Source of the DNA: Luteimicrobium sp049844995
GTDB taxonomy: Bacteria > Actinomycetota > Actinomycetes > Actinomycetales > Cellulomonadaceae
Direction of reading: 5' to 3'
DNA: 64,000 nt
NCBI RefSeq assembly: GCF_049844995.1
Contig: NZ_JBNCMC010000002.1
Span: forward strand, 310,001 to 374,000
Of the stretch, positions 44,473 through 53,694 are shown piece by piece. The notes below the pieces were generated by a model. That model searched no databases. It was not told where the DNA came from and worked only from the letters and a program-made list of their open reading frames with translations. Within the stretch, counting starts at the first letter, position 1, and every line of letters starts with the position of its first letter. A program made the position numbers and the translations under genes.

Positions 44473-45948
44473 GTGCCCGCACGCAGCGCCGCCCGGACCC
44501 CACGCCGCTCGCCCGACCAGGTGAACGGCGCGCCCGCGCCGCGCACCCTCCGGCGTCAGGTCACCGCCTGGTCCCTGTGGGACTGGGGCGGTGCCGCCTT
44601 CAACGCGGTCGTCACCACGTTCGTCTTCACCCCCTGGCTCACGAGCGACACGTTCGTCGAGCAGGGAGCCGACGCCGACGCCGTGACCGCCCAGCACTCC
44701 GCCTGGCTCGGGTGGGGCCTCGCCGGCGCCGGCGTCCTCATCGCCGTGCTCGCGCCCGCGCTCGGGGCGCTCGCCGACCGGTCCGGCCGCCGCAAGCTGT
44801 GGCTCGGCGCCAACTCCGCCGTCGTCCTCGTGACGATGCTGGCGCTCTGGTTCGTCGAGCCCGTGCCCGGGCACCTGTCGCGCGCCGTGGTGCTCGGCGT
44901 CGTGCTCCTGTCGGTCGGCAACGTGTTCTACGAGCTCGCAGGCGTGGCGTACAACGCGCTGCTCCTCCAGATCTCGACTCCCCGCACCATCGGGCGGATC
45001 AGCGGCATCGGCTGGGGCGCCGGGTACGTGGGCGGGATCGTCCTCCTGCTGATCCTCTACGTCGGGTTCATCAACCCCGACGTCGGATGGTTCGGCGTCA
45101 CCGACGCGCACGGGCTCGACTTCCGTGTCTCCATGGTGCTCGCGGCCCTGTGGTTCGGGCTCTTCGCGATCCCGGTGCTCGTCGTCGTGCCGGAACGCCG
45201 GACGTCGCCGTTCACCGGCGACGTCGCCGAACCCGCCGCCGCGGACGCGGCCGTGACCGGTCGGACGGCCCGCGGGACGCGCGGTCTCGCCGCCGTGGCG
45301 AGCGCCTACCGCCAGCTCTTCCGCGACCTCGCCCGGCTCTGGCGCACGAGCCGCTCGACGCTCGGGTTCCTCGTGGCCAGCGCCGTCTTCCGGGACGGGC
45401 TCGCCGGCGTCTTCACCTTCGGCGCCGTCATCGCGTCCGGCACGTTCGGGTTCACCTCGAGCGAGGTCATCGTCTTCGCGATCGCCGCCAACGTGGTCGC
45501 GGGCGCGTGCACCATCAGCGCCGGCTGGCTCGACGACCGCATCGGGCCGCGGCGGGTGGTCGTCGGCTCGCTCGTCGGGCTCGTCGTGGCCGGGACCGCC
45601 GTCTTCTTCCTCCACGACGCGGGTCGGACGGCCTTCTGGGTCTTCGGCCTGCTGCTCTCGGCGTTCGTGGGGCCGGCGCAGTCCGCGAGCCGCGCGCTGC
45701 TCGGCCGGCTCGCGGAGCCCGGCCGGGAGACCGAGCTCTTCGGGCTCTACACCACCACCGGACGGGCGGCGAGCTTCCTCGCGCCGTTCGCGTTCTCGAC
45801 CCTCGTGTCCGTCACGGGCCACCAGTACTGGGGCATCGTCGGGATCGTCGCGGTGCTGGCCCTCGGGCTCGTCCTGCTCCTGCTCGTCCGCTTCCCGAGC
45901 GGGCGCGGGATCGGCGGCGCGCGCGACACCCCGGAGACCGCCGCATGA
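44473..45948 (+). CDS. Major facilitator transporter, UMF1/Atg22-like
   Basis: The 491-residue protein has 12 membrane helices. The first, VTAWSLWDWGGAAFNAVVTT, and the pattern FVFTPWL resemble Atg22-like (UMF1) transporters; APALGALADRSGRRKLWLG is the loop 2-3 MFS motif. Atg22 in yeast exports amino acids from the vacuole, but the bacterial substrate is unknown. GTG 44473 lies 6 nt after TAGCAT. The stop overlaps the hydrolase start by ATGA. Confidence 0.85.
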   Translation: MPARSAARTPRRSPDQVNGAPAPRTLRRQVTAWSLWDWGGAAFNAVVTTFVFTPWLTSDTFVEQGADADAVTAQHSAWLGWGLAGAGVLIAVLAPALGALADRSGRRKLWLGANSAVVLVTMLALWFVEPVPGHLSRAVVLGVVLLSVGNVFYELAGVAYNALLLQISTPRTIGRISGIGWGAGYVGGIVLLLILYVGFINPDVGWFGVTDAHGLDFRVSMVLAALWFGLFAIPVLVVVPERRTSPFTGDVAEPAAADAAVTGRTARGTRGLAAVASAYRQLFRDLARLWRTSRSTLGFLVASAVFRDGLAGVFTFGAVIASGTFGFTSSEVIVFAIAANVVAGACTISAGWLDDRIGPRRVVVGSLVGLVVAGTAVFFLHDAGRTAFWVFGLLLSAFVGPAQSASRALLGRLAEPGRETELFGLYTTTGRAASFLAPFAFSTLVSVTGHQYWGIVGIVAVLALGLVLLLLVRFPSGRGIGGARDTPETAA

Positions 45949-46979
45949 GCGACGCGCCCGCGTGGACGCCCGACGACGAGCTCGGCGACGCGTTCTCGGT
46001 CGCCACGCTGCCCGCGCCCGGGACCTCCGGCGGACCCCGCAACCACGGGGGCGCCGTCCCACCGCGCGTGACGCTCGTGCGTGCCGCGGCCGGGCGCCTC
46101 GGCGGCGACGACGGCACCCGGCCGCGCGCCGTCGTCCTGCACGTCCACGGGTACAACGACTACTTCTTCCAGGCGCACCTCGCGGCCGCGCTGACCGGCG
46201 CCGGGTACGCGTTCGTCGCCGTGGACCTGCGCCGCGCCGGCCGGTCGTGGCGCCCCGGGGAGGTCCCGCACTACGTCGACGACCTCCACGAGCACGCCGC
46301 CGACCTCACGCTCGCCGCGGCGGCGGCCCGCGCGCTGCACCCCGGCCTCCCGCTCGTCGTCCACGCGCACTCCACGGGCGGCCTCACCGCGGCGCTGTGG
46401 GCGCACGCGGCCCGCCGTGGCCCGGACGGTCCCGACCTCCTCGTGCTCGACAGCCCGTTCCTCGACCTGCGGTCCAGCTGGTTCAACCGGACGGTCGGGA
46501 CGCGGCTGCTCGACGCCGTCGGGCCGTACGCGGCCCTGCGCCCCATGACGAACGCACCGTCCGTCTACGCGACGCACCAGCACGTGTCGGGCGGTGGGCG
46601 GTGGGAGTTCGACACGGCGCTCAAGCGACCCGAGGGGCTCCCCGTCCGCGCCGGCTGGCTCCGCGCGGTCCGGCGCGGCCAGGCGCGCGTCGAGCGCGGG
46701 CTCGACGTCGCGGCGCCCGTGCTCGTCGCCCGGTCCGCCCGGTCCGGGCCCGACCGCGAGGGCAACCCGGACCTCGACCGCGAGGACACCGTGCTCGACG
46801 TGCGGTCGATCGCCCGGCTCGCGCCGCGCCTCGGTCACGACGTGACGGAGCTCGTCGTCGACGGTGGGGTGCACGACCTCACGCTCTCGGCCGACGGCCC
46901 GCGGGCCGCCTACCTCGACGGCGTGCTGTCGTGGGCCGGTGAGCGCCTGGCCGCGCCCCGGCCGGGGACCGCCCGGTGA
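45945..46979 (+). CDS. Alpha/beta hydrolase, serine aminopeptidase/lysophospholipase type
   Basis: The 344-residue protein has the fold's start VLHVHGYNDYFFQAHLAAAL, the nucleophile elbow VVHAHSTGGLTAALWAHAA (Ser) and a late His in VVDGGVHDLTLSADGPRAAY. LRRAGRSWRPGE and the general layout fit the S33/lysophospholipase group. Overlaps on both sides (ATGA, GTGA) tie it to the transporter and to the glycerophosphodiesterase, so a role in lipid breakdown products is a fair guess. Confidence 0.85.
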   Translation: MSDAPAWTPDDELGDAFSVATLPAPGTSGGPRNHGGAVPPRVTLVRAAAGRLGGDDGTRPRAVVLHVHGYNDYFFQAHLAAALTGAGYAFVAVDLRRAGRSWRPGEVPHYVDDLHEHAADLTLAAAAARALHPGLPLVVHAHSTGGLTAALWAHAARRGPDGPDLLVLDSPFLDLRSSWFNRTVGTRLLDAVGPYAALRPMTNAPSVYATHQHVSGGGRWEFDTALKRPEGLPVRAGWLRAVRRGQARVERGLDVAAPVLVARSARSGPDREGNPDLDREDTVLDVRSIARLAPRLGHDVTELVVDGGVHDLTLSADGPRAAYLDGVLSWAGERLAAPRPGTAR

Positions 46980-47758
46980 CCGCGACGCCCTACCTCGACG
47001 CGCCCTTCGTCGCGCTCGCCCACCGAGGCTTCTCGCTCCACGGGCTCGAGAACTCGCTGCGCGCGTTCGAGGCCGCTCGGGACCTCGGCTACCGCTACGT
47101 CGAGACCGACGCGCACGGCACGTCCGACGGCGTCGCGGTCGCCCTGCACGACGCGACCCTCGACCGCACCACCGACGCCACGGGGGTCGTCGCGGCGCTG
47201 CCGTGGGCCGTCGTCGCGCGGGCCCGGATCGGCGGCGTGGAGCCGGTCCCCCGGCTCGACGACCTCCTGGGTTCGTGGCCCGACCTCCGCGTCAACATCG
47301 ACGTCAAGGGCGATTCGGCCGTCCGACCCGTCGCCGAGGCGATCGAGCGGACGAGCGCCCACGACCGCGTGTGCGTCACGTCCTTCTCCGTCGCCCGACG
47401 GCGCGCGACGGTCGCACGGCTGAGCCGGCCCGTCGCGACGTCCGCCGGGCAGGGCGAGGTGCTGCGGTTCCTCCTGGGCGTGCGCGGGCGCTCGCGCGGA
47501 GCGGTCATGAGGGCGCTGCGCGAGGTCGACTGCCTCCAGGTGCCGGTCACGCAGGGGCCGGTCCGTGTGGTCTCCGCGCGGAACCTGGCCGCCGCCCACC
47601 GCGTAGGACGGCAGGTCCACGTGTGGACGATCGACGATCCCGCCGAGATGCGCCGGCTGCTCGACCTCGGCGTCGACGGGATCGTCACCAACCGCGCCGA
47701 CCTGCTCCGCGACGTGCTCGCCGAGCGCGGTATCCCCCTCGCCCCTGACGGGAGGTAG
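46976..47758 (+). CDS. Glycerophosphodiester phosphodiesterase
   Basis: The 260-residue TIM-barrel enzyme cleaves glycerophosphodiesters to glycerol 3-phosphate and an alcohol. The metal and catalytic parts are ALAHRGFSLHGLENSLRAFE, YVETDAHGTSDGVAVALHDA and TLDRTTDATG; RVNIDVKGDSA and VHVWTIDDPAEMRRLLDLGV follow. No signal peptide is present, so it works in the cytoplasm. Its TAG stop codon lies within the loop of a terminator-like hairpin. Confidence 0.92.
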   Translation: MTATPYLDAPFVALAHRGFSLHGLENSLRAFEAARDLGYRYVETDAHGTSDGVAVALHDATLDRTTDATGVVAALPWAVVARARIGGVEPVPRLDDLLGSWPDLRVNIDVKGDSAVRPVAEAIERTSAHDRVCVTSFSVARRRATVARLSRPVATSAGQGEVLRFLLGVRGRSRGAVMRALREVDCLQVPVTQGPVRVVSARNLAAAHRVGRQVHVWTIDDPAEMRRLLDLGVDGIVTNRADLLRDVLAERGIPLAPDGR

Positions 47759-47778
47759 GCCTCCCGGAGGGGTACCTC
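47750..47778. terminator. Terminator-like hairpins between the convergent GDPD and aroB genes
   Basis: GGGAGG-TAGG-CCTCCC (47750-47765) has the GDPD stop codon TAG in its loop. CCTCC-C-GGAGG and GAGG-GGTA-CCTC overlap it directly downstream. The region can fold on both strands. Confidence 0.55.
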
Positions 47779-47813
47779 GCGATGCCTGGTGGGGGCGAGA
47801 CGAGGTCGACGCG

Positions 47814-48989
47814 TCAGAGGGAGATGGTGCGCGACGACGGCGCGTCCGCCGAGATCTCGGCGTACGCGGCATGCAGCAGCGCGGGGTCGGGGCCCTCGAG
47901 CCGCGTGGGGCGGGCGACGTCGTCGAGCACGACGAACCGCAGCAGGTCGCCGCGCGTCTTCTTGTCGCGGCGCATCGCGGTCAGGAGCTGGTCCCAGCGG
48001 TCCCCGCGGTACGTGGTGGGGAGCCCGAGCGACGACAGGATCGAGCGGTGCCGGTCGACCACGTCGTCGTCGAGCTTGCCCGCGAGCCGCGACAGCTCGG
48101 CCGCGAACACCATGCCCACGGACACGGCCGCCCCGTGGCGCCAGCCGTACCGCTCGGCAAGCTCGACCGCGTGCCCGAGGGTGTGGCCGTAGTTGAGGAT
48201 CTCGCGCAGGCCGGCCTCCTTGAGGTCCTCCCCCACGACGGCGGCCTTCACGGCCACGGACCGCTGCACGAGCTCGGCGACGACGGCCCGCAGCTCCGCG
48301 GACGGCTCGCCGCCGGCCGCCTGCCACGAGCCCCAGTCCCGCAGCTCGCCGGCGTGCGCCTCGACGAGCTCGAGGATCCGGGGGTCGGCGATGAACCCGG
48401 TCTTGACGACCTCCGCCAGCCCCGCGACGAACTCGAACCGCGGCAACGACTCGAGGGTCGCGAGGTCCGCGAGCACGCCGGCGGGCGGGTAGAAGGCGCC
48501 CACCAGGTTCTTGCCCTCGGCGGTGTTGATGCCGGTCTTCCCGCCGACGGCAGCGTCGACCATGGCGAGCAGCGTCGTCGGGACGTGGACCACGCGGATG
48601 CCGCGCAGCCAGGTCGCGGCCACGAAGCCCGCGAGGTCCGTCGTCGCTCCCCCGCCGACGCCGACCACCGCATCGGACCGCGTGAAGTCCGCCTGGCCGA
48701 GCACCCCCCAGAGGAACGCGGCGACCTGCGCGGACTTGGCCTCCTCGGCGTCGGGCACCTCGGCGAGGAACGCCTCGTAGCCGCTCGCCGCGAGGTCCTC
48801 GCGCACGACCTCCGCCGACGCCGCCAGCGACGGCTGGTGCACGACGAGCACCCGGCGGACGCCCTCACCCAGGAGCCGCGGCAGCTCGCCGAGCAGGTGC
48901 CGGCCGATCAGCACGTCGTACGGCGCGTCACCCCGCACGGTCACGGCCACGGGCGCGCTGCCCGTCTCGTCCACGAGCGACTCGCTCAC
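47814..48989 (-). CDS. aroB: 3-dehydroquinate synthase
   Basis: The 391-residue NAD- and metal-dependent enzyme performs the second step of the shikimate pathway. GVGGGATTDLAGFVAATWLR, PTTLLAMVDAAVGGKTGINT, KNLVGAFYPPAGVL and EILNYGHTLGHAVE hold the binding sites. Its GTG overlaps the aroK stop codon (GTGA). It is the last gene of aroC-aroK-aroB. Confidence 0.96.
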   Translation of the reverse strand: MSESLVDETGSAPVAVTVRGDAPYDVLIGRHLLGELPRLLGEGVRRVLVVHQPSLAASAEVVREDLAASGYEAFLAEVPDAEEAKSAQVAAFLWGVLGQADFTRSDAVVGVGGGATTDLAGFVAATWLRGIRVVHVPTTLLAMVDAAVGGKTGINTAEGKNLVGAFYPPAGVLADLATLESLPRFEFVAGLAEVVKTGFIADPRILELVEAHAGELRDWGSWQAAGGEPSAELRAVVAELVQRSVAVKAAVVGEDLKEAGLREILNYGHTLGHAVELAERYGWRHGAAVSVGMVFAAELSRLAGKLDDDVVDRHRSILSSLGLPTTYRGDRWDQLLTAMRRDKKTRGDLLRFVVLDDVARPTRLEGPDPALLHAAYAEISADAPSSRTISL

Positions 48990-49540
48990 ACGTCCTCCTC
49001 GGTCCGGGGCGACACGTGCGCCCGCTCGATGTGCCTGACGATCTCCTCGACGACGTGCCCCGGCCCGGCGGCGTCCGTCCTCACGCGCACGGTGGCCACC
49101 TCCTCGTAGACGGGCCGCCGCGCGGTCATCAGCTCGTCCCAGCGTGCCACGGCGTCTCCCGCGAGCAGCGGGCGGCTCCGGTCGCCGCGCAGCCGTCGCG
49201 CCGCGTGGAGGCGGCTCACGTCGAGGAACACGACGACGCCGCCCTCGGCCGCGTACGCGGCGAGACGTTCGCGCGTGGCCGGGTCGAGCACTGCGCCTCC
49301 ACCGAGCGAGAGCACGCCCGGGTGGGACTCCAACGCCGCGGCGACGGCGTCGCGCTCGAGCGCCCGGAAGGCGGACTCCCCCTGGTCGGCGAAGATCGCG
49401 GCGACGGTCACCCCGCTGGCCGCCTCGACGTCGGCGTCGGTGTCGCGGCCGTCGACGCCGAGACGCCGGGAGAGGTGCCGCATCACGGTCGACTTGCCGC
49501 TCGCGGGCGGTCCGACGAGGACCGCGACGGGCCGAACCAT
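48986..49540 (-). CDS. aroK: Shikimate kinase
   Basis: The 184-residue enzyme phosphorylates shikimate. The P-loop GPPASGKSTVMRHLSRRL, RDTDADVE (shikimate-binding Asp), FADQGESAFRALERDAVAAA and LSLGGGAVLDPATRERLAA match, as does the lid region RPLLAG. It begins 8 bp after aroC. Confidence 0.95.
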   Translation of the reverse strand: MVRPVAVLVGPPASGKSTVMRHLSRRLGVDGRDTDADVEAASGVTVAAIFADQGESAFRALERDAVAAALESHPGVLSLGGGAVLDPATRERLAAYAAEGGVVVFLDVSRLHAARRLRGDRSRPLLAGDAVARWDELMTARRPVYEEVATVRVRTDAAGPGHVVEEIVRHIERAHVSPRTEEDV

Positions 49541-49548
49541 GGCGGGCC

Positions 49549-50766
49549 TCAGCGCAGCAGCTCGGGGACGGCCGCGAGGTACGCGTCGACGTTGCGGCGC
49601 ACCTCGGCGACGGAGTCCCCGCCGAACTTCTCGAGTGCGGCCTGCGCGAGGACGAGCGCGACCTCGGCCTCCGCCACGACCGCGGCGGGCGGCACCGCGC
49701 ACACGTCGGAGCGCTGGTGCTGCGCGGTGGCGGCCTCGCCCGTCACGACGTCGACGGTCGCCAGGGCGCGCGGCACGGTCGAGATCGGCTTCATGGCGCC
49801 GCGCACGCGCAGCACCTCGCCGTTGCTCATCCCGCCCTCGACGCCGCCCGCCCGGTTGGACGCCCGTCGGATCCGGCCGTCCTCGCCACGGACGATCTCG
49901 TCGTGGGCCTGCGAGCCGCGCCGGTGCGCCGTCCGGAACCCGTCGCCGACCTCCACGCCCTTGAACGCCTGGATGCCCATGACGGCGGCCGCGAGCCGGG
50001 CATCGAGGCGCCGGTCGGACGAGACGTACGACCCGAGCCCCGACGGCACGCCGTAGGCCAGCACCTCGACGACGCCGCCGAGGGTGTCGCCGTCCTTCTT
50101 GGCCTCGTCGATCTCCGCGACCATCGCCTCCGACGACGCGGGGTCGAAGCAGCGCACCGGGTCCCCGTCGAGCGCGGCGACGTCGTCGGGTGTCGGCAGC
50201 GTCGCCCCGTCGGGCACGTCGACCGACCCGATCGCGACGACGTGCGAGACGAGCCGGACCCCGAGCGCCTGCTCGAGGAACGCGGCGGCGGCGCGGCCGA
50301 GGACCACGCGGGTCGCGGTCTCGCGCGCGGACGCCCGCTCGAGCACGGGCCGCGCGTCGTCGAACGCGTACTTGCGCATGCCGATGAGGTCCGCGTGCCC
50401 GGGCCGGGGCCGCGTCAGCGGGCGGTTGCGTGCGATCTCGCGCTCGTCGCCCGTGCCGGCGTCCACGAGCAGGGCCTCGGGCGGCACCGGGTCCGCCGCC
50501 ATCACGTCGACCCACTTGGGCCACTCGGTGTTGCCGATCTGGATCGCGAGGGGGCCGCCCTGCGTGAGCCCGTGCCGCAGCCCGCCGAGCACGGTGAGCT
50601 CGTCCTGCTCGAACTTCTGCCGCGAGCCGCGCCCGTAGCCGAGGCGCCGCCGCGCGAGGGCCGAGCGCAGGTCGTCGCTGACGAGCTCGACGCCGGCCGG
50701 CAGGCCCTCGATGATCCCGACGAGCGCCGGGCCGTGCGACTCACCTGCGGTCAACCAACGGAGCAT
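49549..50766 (-). CDS. aroC: Chorismate synthase
   Basis: The 405-residue FMN-dependent enzyme makes chorismate. LRWLTAGESHGPALVGIIEG, RRLGYGRGSRQKFEQDELTV, NRPLTRPRPGHADLIGMRKY and ASARETATRVVLGRAAAAFL are signature blocks. The start is ATG 50766 with GGAAG upstream. It is divergent from the prepilin peptidase gene. Confidence 0.97.
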   Translation of the reverse strand: MLRWLTAGESHGPALVGIIEGLPAGVELVSDDLRSALARRRLGYGRGSRQKFEQDELTVLGGLRHGLTQGGPLAIQIGNTEWPKWVDVMAADPVPPEALLVDAGTGDEREIARNRPLTRPRPGHADLIGMRKYAFDDARPVLERASARETATRVVLGRAAAAFLEQALGVRLVSHVVAIGSVDVPDGATLPTPDDVAALDGDPVRCFDPASSEAMVAEIDEAKKDGDTLGGVVEVLAYGVPSGLGSYVSSDRRLDARLAAAVMGIQAFKGVEVGDGFRTAHRRGSQAHDEIVRGEDGRIRRASNRAGGVEGGMSNGEVLRVRGAMKPISTVPRALATVDVVTGEAATAQHQRSDVCAVPPAAVVAEAEVALVLAQAALEKFGGDSVAEVRRNVDAYLAAVPELLR

Positions 50767-50872
50767 GCGCCGATTCTTCCACGCGCCCGCACGGTGGACG
50801 GCCGCCGTCCGCTGCGCGGACCTCCTGTGGACGGGCCCGGCGCGCGTCCCGCGTCGTCGTTACAGTGCCGCC

Positions 50873-51582
50873 GTGCCGACGACGCAGCCCGCCCCCGGAG
50901 GAGACCTCACCGACACCCCGCTCACCGGGGTGGCGGTGGTGCGCTCGCCGGGGCGCACCGTGGCGGCGCTGCGGCGCGAGATCGCCCCGGTGCGCGTCGG
51001 GTCGACGGTGGTGAGCCTCGTCGCACTGGCGCTGGTCGGTCTTGCCGTGGTCGCCGCCGCGTCGGCGCGGCACGACGCGGCTGTGGGCGATGCGGCCGGC
51101 CTGGTCCTCGCGGCCGTGCCCGCGCTCGTGGTGCTCTCCCTCGTCGCGGGCCCGCTCACCGTGATCGACGCGCGGACCCACCGGCTCCCCGACGTGCTCA
51201 CGGTCCCCGGGATCCTGCTGAGCGCTGTCGCCCTGGGCGTCGCGGCGCTGGTGCTCGGCGACGGGTCAGCCGTGGTCCGGACCATGGTCGGAGCCGCCGT
51301 CACGGCCGGGTTCTACGCGCTGCTCGCGCGCCTCGCGGGCTGGGGCGCGGCGACGTCAAGCTTGCGTGGTTGGTCGGGCTCCCCCTTGCCTGGGTCGGCT
51401 GGGGGACGCTCGCGACGGGAGTCCTGCTCGCGTTCCTGCTGGGCGGACTGTGGTCGGTCGGGCTGCTCGCGACGCGCCGCGCGCACCGCAAGACGGCCGT
51501 CGCGTTCGGCCCGTTCATGCTCGCCGGTGCGCTGCTGGCGATCGTCCTCGCGACGCTCGCCGCGCCGGCCGTCGGCGTCTGA
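50873..51582 (+). pseudogene. Type IV prepilin peptidase, frameshifted
   Basis: The reading frame from GTG 50873 gives an A24-type membrane peptidase with the first catalytic motif VIDARTHRLPDVLTVPGILL, then loses the frame near 51339. The other frame continues with the second motif, GRGDVKLAWLVGLPLAWVGW, to the stop at 51582. Adding one G at the GGG run 51337-51339 restores RLAG-LGRGDVKL. Both catalytic Asp residues are intact otherwise. GTG 50873 lies 6 nt after TACAGT. M. tuberculosis has a homologue, Rv2551c, near aroE. It may be a true mutation, a sequencing error or rarely a recoded site. Confidence 0.8.
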
Positions 51583-51603
51583 CCCGAGCTCTGCCCGGAC
51601 CGC

Positions 51604-52497
51604 TCAGCGGGTCGCGAGGGCCGCGCGGAGGGCCGCGTCCATCGCGTCGAGCGGGGCCCGGCGGCCCGTCATCAGCCGGACCTGCTCGGCCGCCTGGTGA
51701 AGCAGCATGCGCTCGCCGTCGACGGTGTCCCCGCCGGCCCGGCGCCATGCGGCGGCCAGGGCGGTCGGCCGGGGGTCGTACGCGACGTCGAGCAGCAGGC
51801 CCTCGACCGGGCCTGCGAGCCCGGCAGCGAGCCCGTCGGCGGCGTGCGGCGGCAGCGTGGACACGATGACGTCGTGGCCCGGCAGCGTCTGTGCGGCGTC
51901 GTCGAGGACGACGAACCGCGGGCGCACCTCGAGCCGCTCGGCCACCTTCGCCAGGTCCGACGTGCGCGCGAGCGAGCGCGCGTAGACGACCGGCTCGGCG
52001 CAGCCGAGCTCGCGCAGGGCCGCCAGGGTCGAGGCGGCGGTGGCCCCGGCCCCCAGGACCGCGGCCGACTGCGCCGCCGATCGGACGGACGAGGTGTCAG
52101 GCCCCCCGCGCTCGTCCGACTGCCCGTCGAGCCCCTCCCGCAGCGCTGCGACCAGCCCGTGGACGTCGGTGTTGGAGCCGTGCCGGCCCGCGTCGTCGAG
52201 CACCACGGTGTTCACCGCCCAGACGCCGAGCGCCAGGGGCGTCACGTCGTCGAGCAGCTCGATGACCGCCTGCTTGAGCGGCATCGTGAGGCTCAGTCCC
52301 GCCCACGTGTCGTCGAGCGCGTCGAGGAACGCCGGCAGCGCCTCCTCGGTGACGTCGACGGCCGTGTACGACCAGTCGTCCAGGCCGAGCGCCGCGTAGG
52401 CGGCGCGGTGGAGCACCGGGGACAGCGAGTGCGAGATCGGGTGGCCGAGGACGGCCGCGCGGCCGCTGCTCACTTGGACGGGTGAGCCTTCTGCCAC
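51604..52497 (-). CDS. aroE: Shikimate dehydrogenase
   Basis: The 297-residue NADPH enzyme reduces dehydroshikimate. AVLGHPISHSLSPVLHRAAY, GLSLTMPLKQAVIELLDDVT and HGSNTDVHGLVAALREG form the substrate site; AAVLGAGATAASTLAAL binds NADPH. GTG 52497 has AAGGAG 8 nt upstream, within the mltG 3' end. GTG 52473, which overlaps the mltG stop codon as GTGA, is the alternative start. Confidence 0.94.
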   Translation of the reverse strand: MAEGSPVQVSSGRAAVLGHPISHSLSPVLHRAAYAALGLDDWSYTAVDVTEEALPAFLDALDDTWAGLSLTMPLKQAVIELLDDVTPLALGVWAVNTVVLDDAGRHGSNTDVHGLVAALREGLDGQSDERGGPDTSSVRSAAQSAAVLGAGATAASTLAALRELGCAEPVVYARSLARTSDLAKVAERLEVRPRFVVLDDAAQTLPGHDVIVSTLPPHAADGLAAGLAGPVEGLLLDVAYDPRPTALAAAWRRAGGDTVDGERMLLHQAAEQVRLMTGRRAPLDAMDAALRAALATR

Positions 52498-53630
52498 GCA
52501 GCAAGCTCCTTCTCGTTGGTCTGCTGCTCCTGGTAGGTCACCGCGAACTTGGTCTTGCCGGTGTCCAGGTTCACCGCCACCCAGAAGAGCCAGTCACCCG
52601 TCGCGGGGTTCATGACGGCCTTGACCGCGCTCTCCCCCGGCGACGCGATGGGCCCTGGCGGCAGACCGGTCAGCACCCGTGTGTTGTAGGGGTTCTTCGT
52701 GCTCTGCAGGTCCGCCTTGGTCAGGTCGGTACCGGACTTGTGAGCGCCGTACGCGGTAGCGGCATCGATGCCCAGCGTCATACCGCGTTCGAGACGGTTC
52801 TCGATGACGCGCGCCATCTTGGGCTGGTCGGCCGGGACCTTCGCCTCGCGCTCGATCATCGACGCCTTGATCAGGACCTCTTCCTGGTCCGCGGACGGCA
52901 CCTTGAGCTTCTTCAGCTCGGCCTTGGTCTGCGCGACCATCTGGTTGAGGACCTCGGTCGCGGTGACGTCCGGGTCGAACGAGTACGTCGCCGGGTACAG
53001 CCAGCCCTCGTAGTTGCCCTTCGCGACGGCGGGCAGGCCGGTGCCCTTGGTGTTCTTCTTGGCCTGCTCGAACTGCGCCGCCGAGATGCCTGTGACGCTG
53101 CTGGCCCGCGTGATGGCCTGGTCCGCCGTGTAGCCCTCGGGCACCGTCACCTGGAACTCGACGCGGCCCTGGTTGGACGCGAGCAGCGCGACCGCGTCGG
53201 CTGCCTTCATCTGCTTGCGGACCGTGTAGACGCCCGGCTGGATCCCCGCGGCGTTGACGTTGGCGCTGTACGCGTTGGTGAACGCCTTGACACTCTTGAC
53301 CACCCCGGCCTCGACCAGCGACTCGCCGATCGCCGTCCCGGAGTCGCCCGGGTTCACGGTCACCTCGACGGACCCGGTCCCGGGCCCGGAGTAGTCCTCG
53401 GCCTTCGGGTGCAGGCCACCGAACGACAGGCCCGGAAGCACGTGCTCGTAGACGTACCAGCCCGCCCCGCCGACGACGACGAGCGCCAGGAACAGGACGA
53501 CGAGGCGGCGGCGACGACGCCGACGACGAGCTGCGGCGGACGCCTTCTCACGGCGCCGCTGAGCGGTGCGGGAGGGAACGGGCGCGGGGCCGGTCGTCGT
53601 CGGCGGAGGTGCCGAGAACAGGTCCGTCAT
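52470..53630 (-). CDS. mltG: Endolytic transglycosylase MltG
   Basis: The 386-residue YceG-type protein cuts new glycan strands at the cell membrane. A basic cytoplasmic tail with a run of Arg residues precedes one membrane helix (about 43-63, VVLFLALVVVGGAGWYVYEH). Outside are a LysM-like part and the catalytic domain: NYEGWLYPATYSFDPDVTAT, IKASMIEREAKVPADQPKMA with the catalytic Glu, and NPYNTRVLTGLPPGPIASPG. Confidence 0.94.
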   Translation of the reverse strand: MTDLFSAPPPTTTGPAPVPSRTAQRRREKASAAARRRRRRRRLVVLFLALVVVGGAGWYVYEHVLPGLSFGGLHPKAEDYSGPGTGSVEVTVNPGDSGTAIGESLVEAGVVKSVKAFTNAYSANVNAAGIQPGVYTVRKQMKAADAVALLASNQGRVEFQVTVPEGYTADQAITRASSVTGISAAQFEQAKKNTKGTGLPAVAKGNYEGWLYPATYSFDPDVTATEVLNQMVAQTKAELKKLKVPSADQEEVLIKASMIEREAKVPADQPKMARVIENRLERGMTLGIDAATAYGAHKSGTDLTKADLQSTKNPYNTRVLTGLPPGPIASPGESAVKAVMNPATGDWLFWVAVNLDTGKTKFAVTYQEQQTNEKELAAWQKAHPSK

Positions 53631-53694
53631 GCCGTCCAACCTCTTTCTCGTCGTCGTCTGCTGGTGCTCCCCCTGCGAGTGCTTCTTCGGCGGC

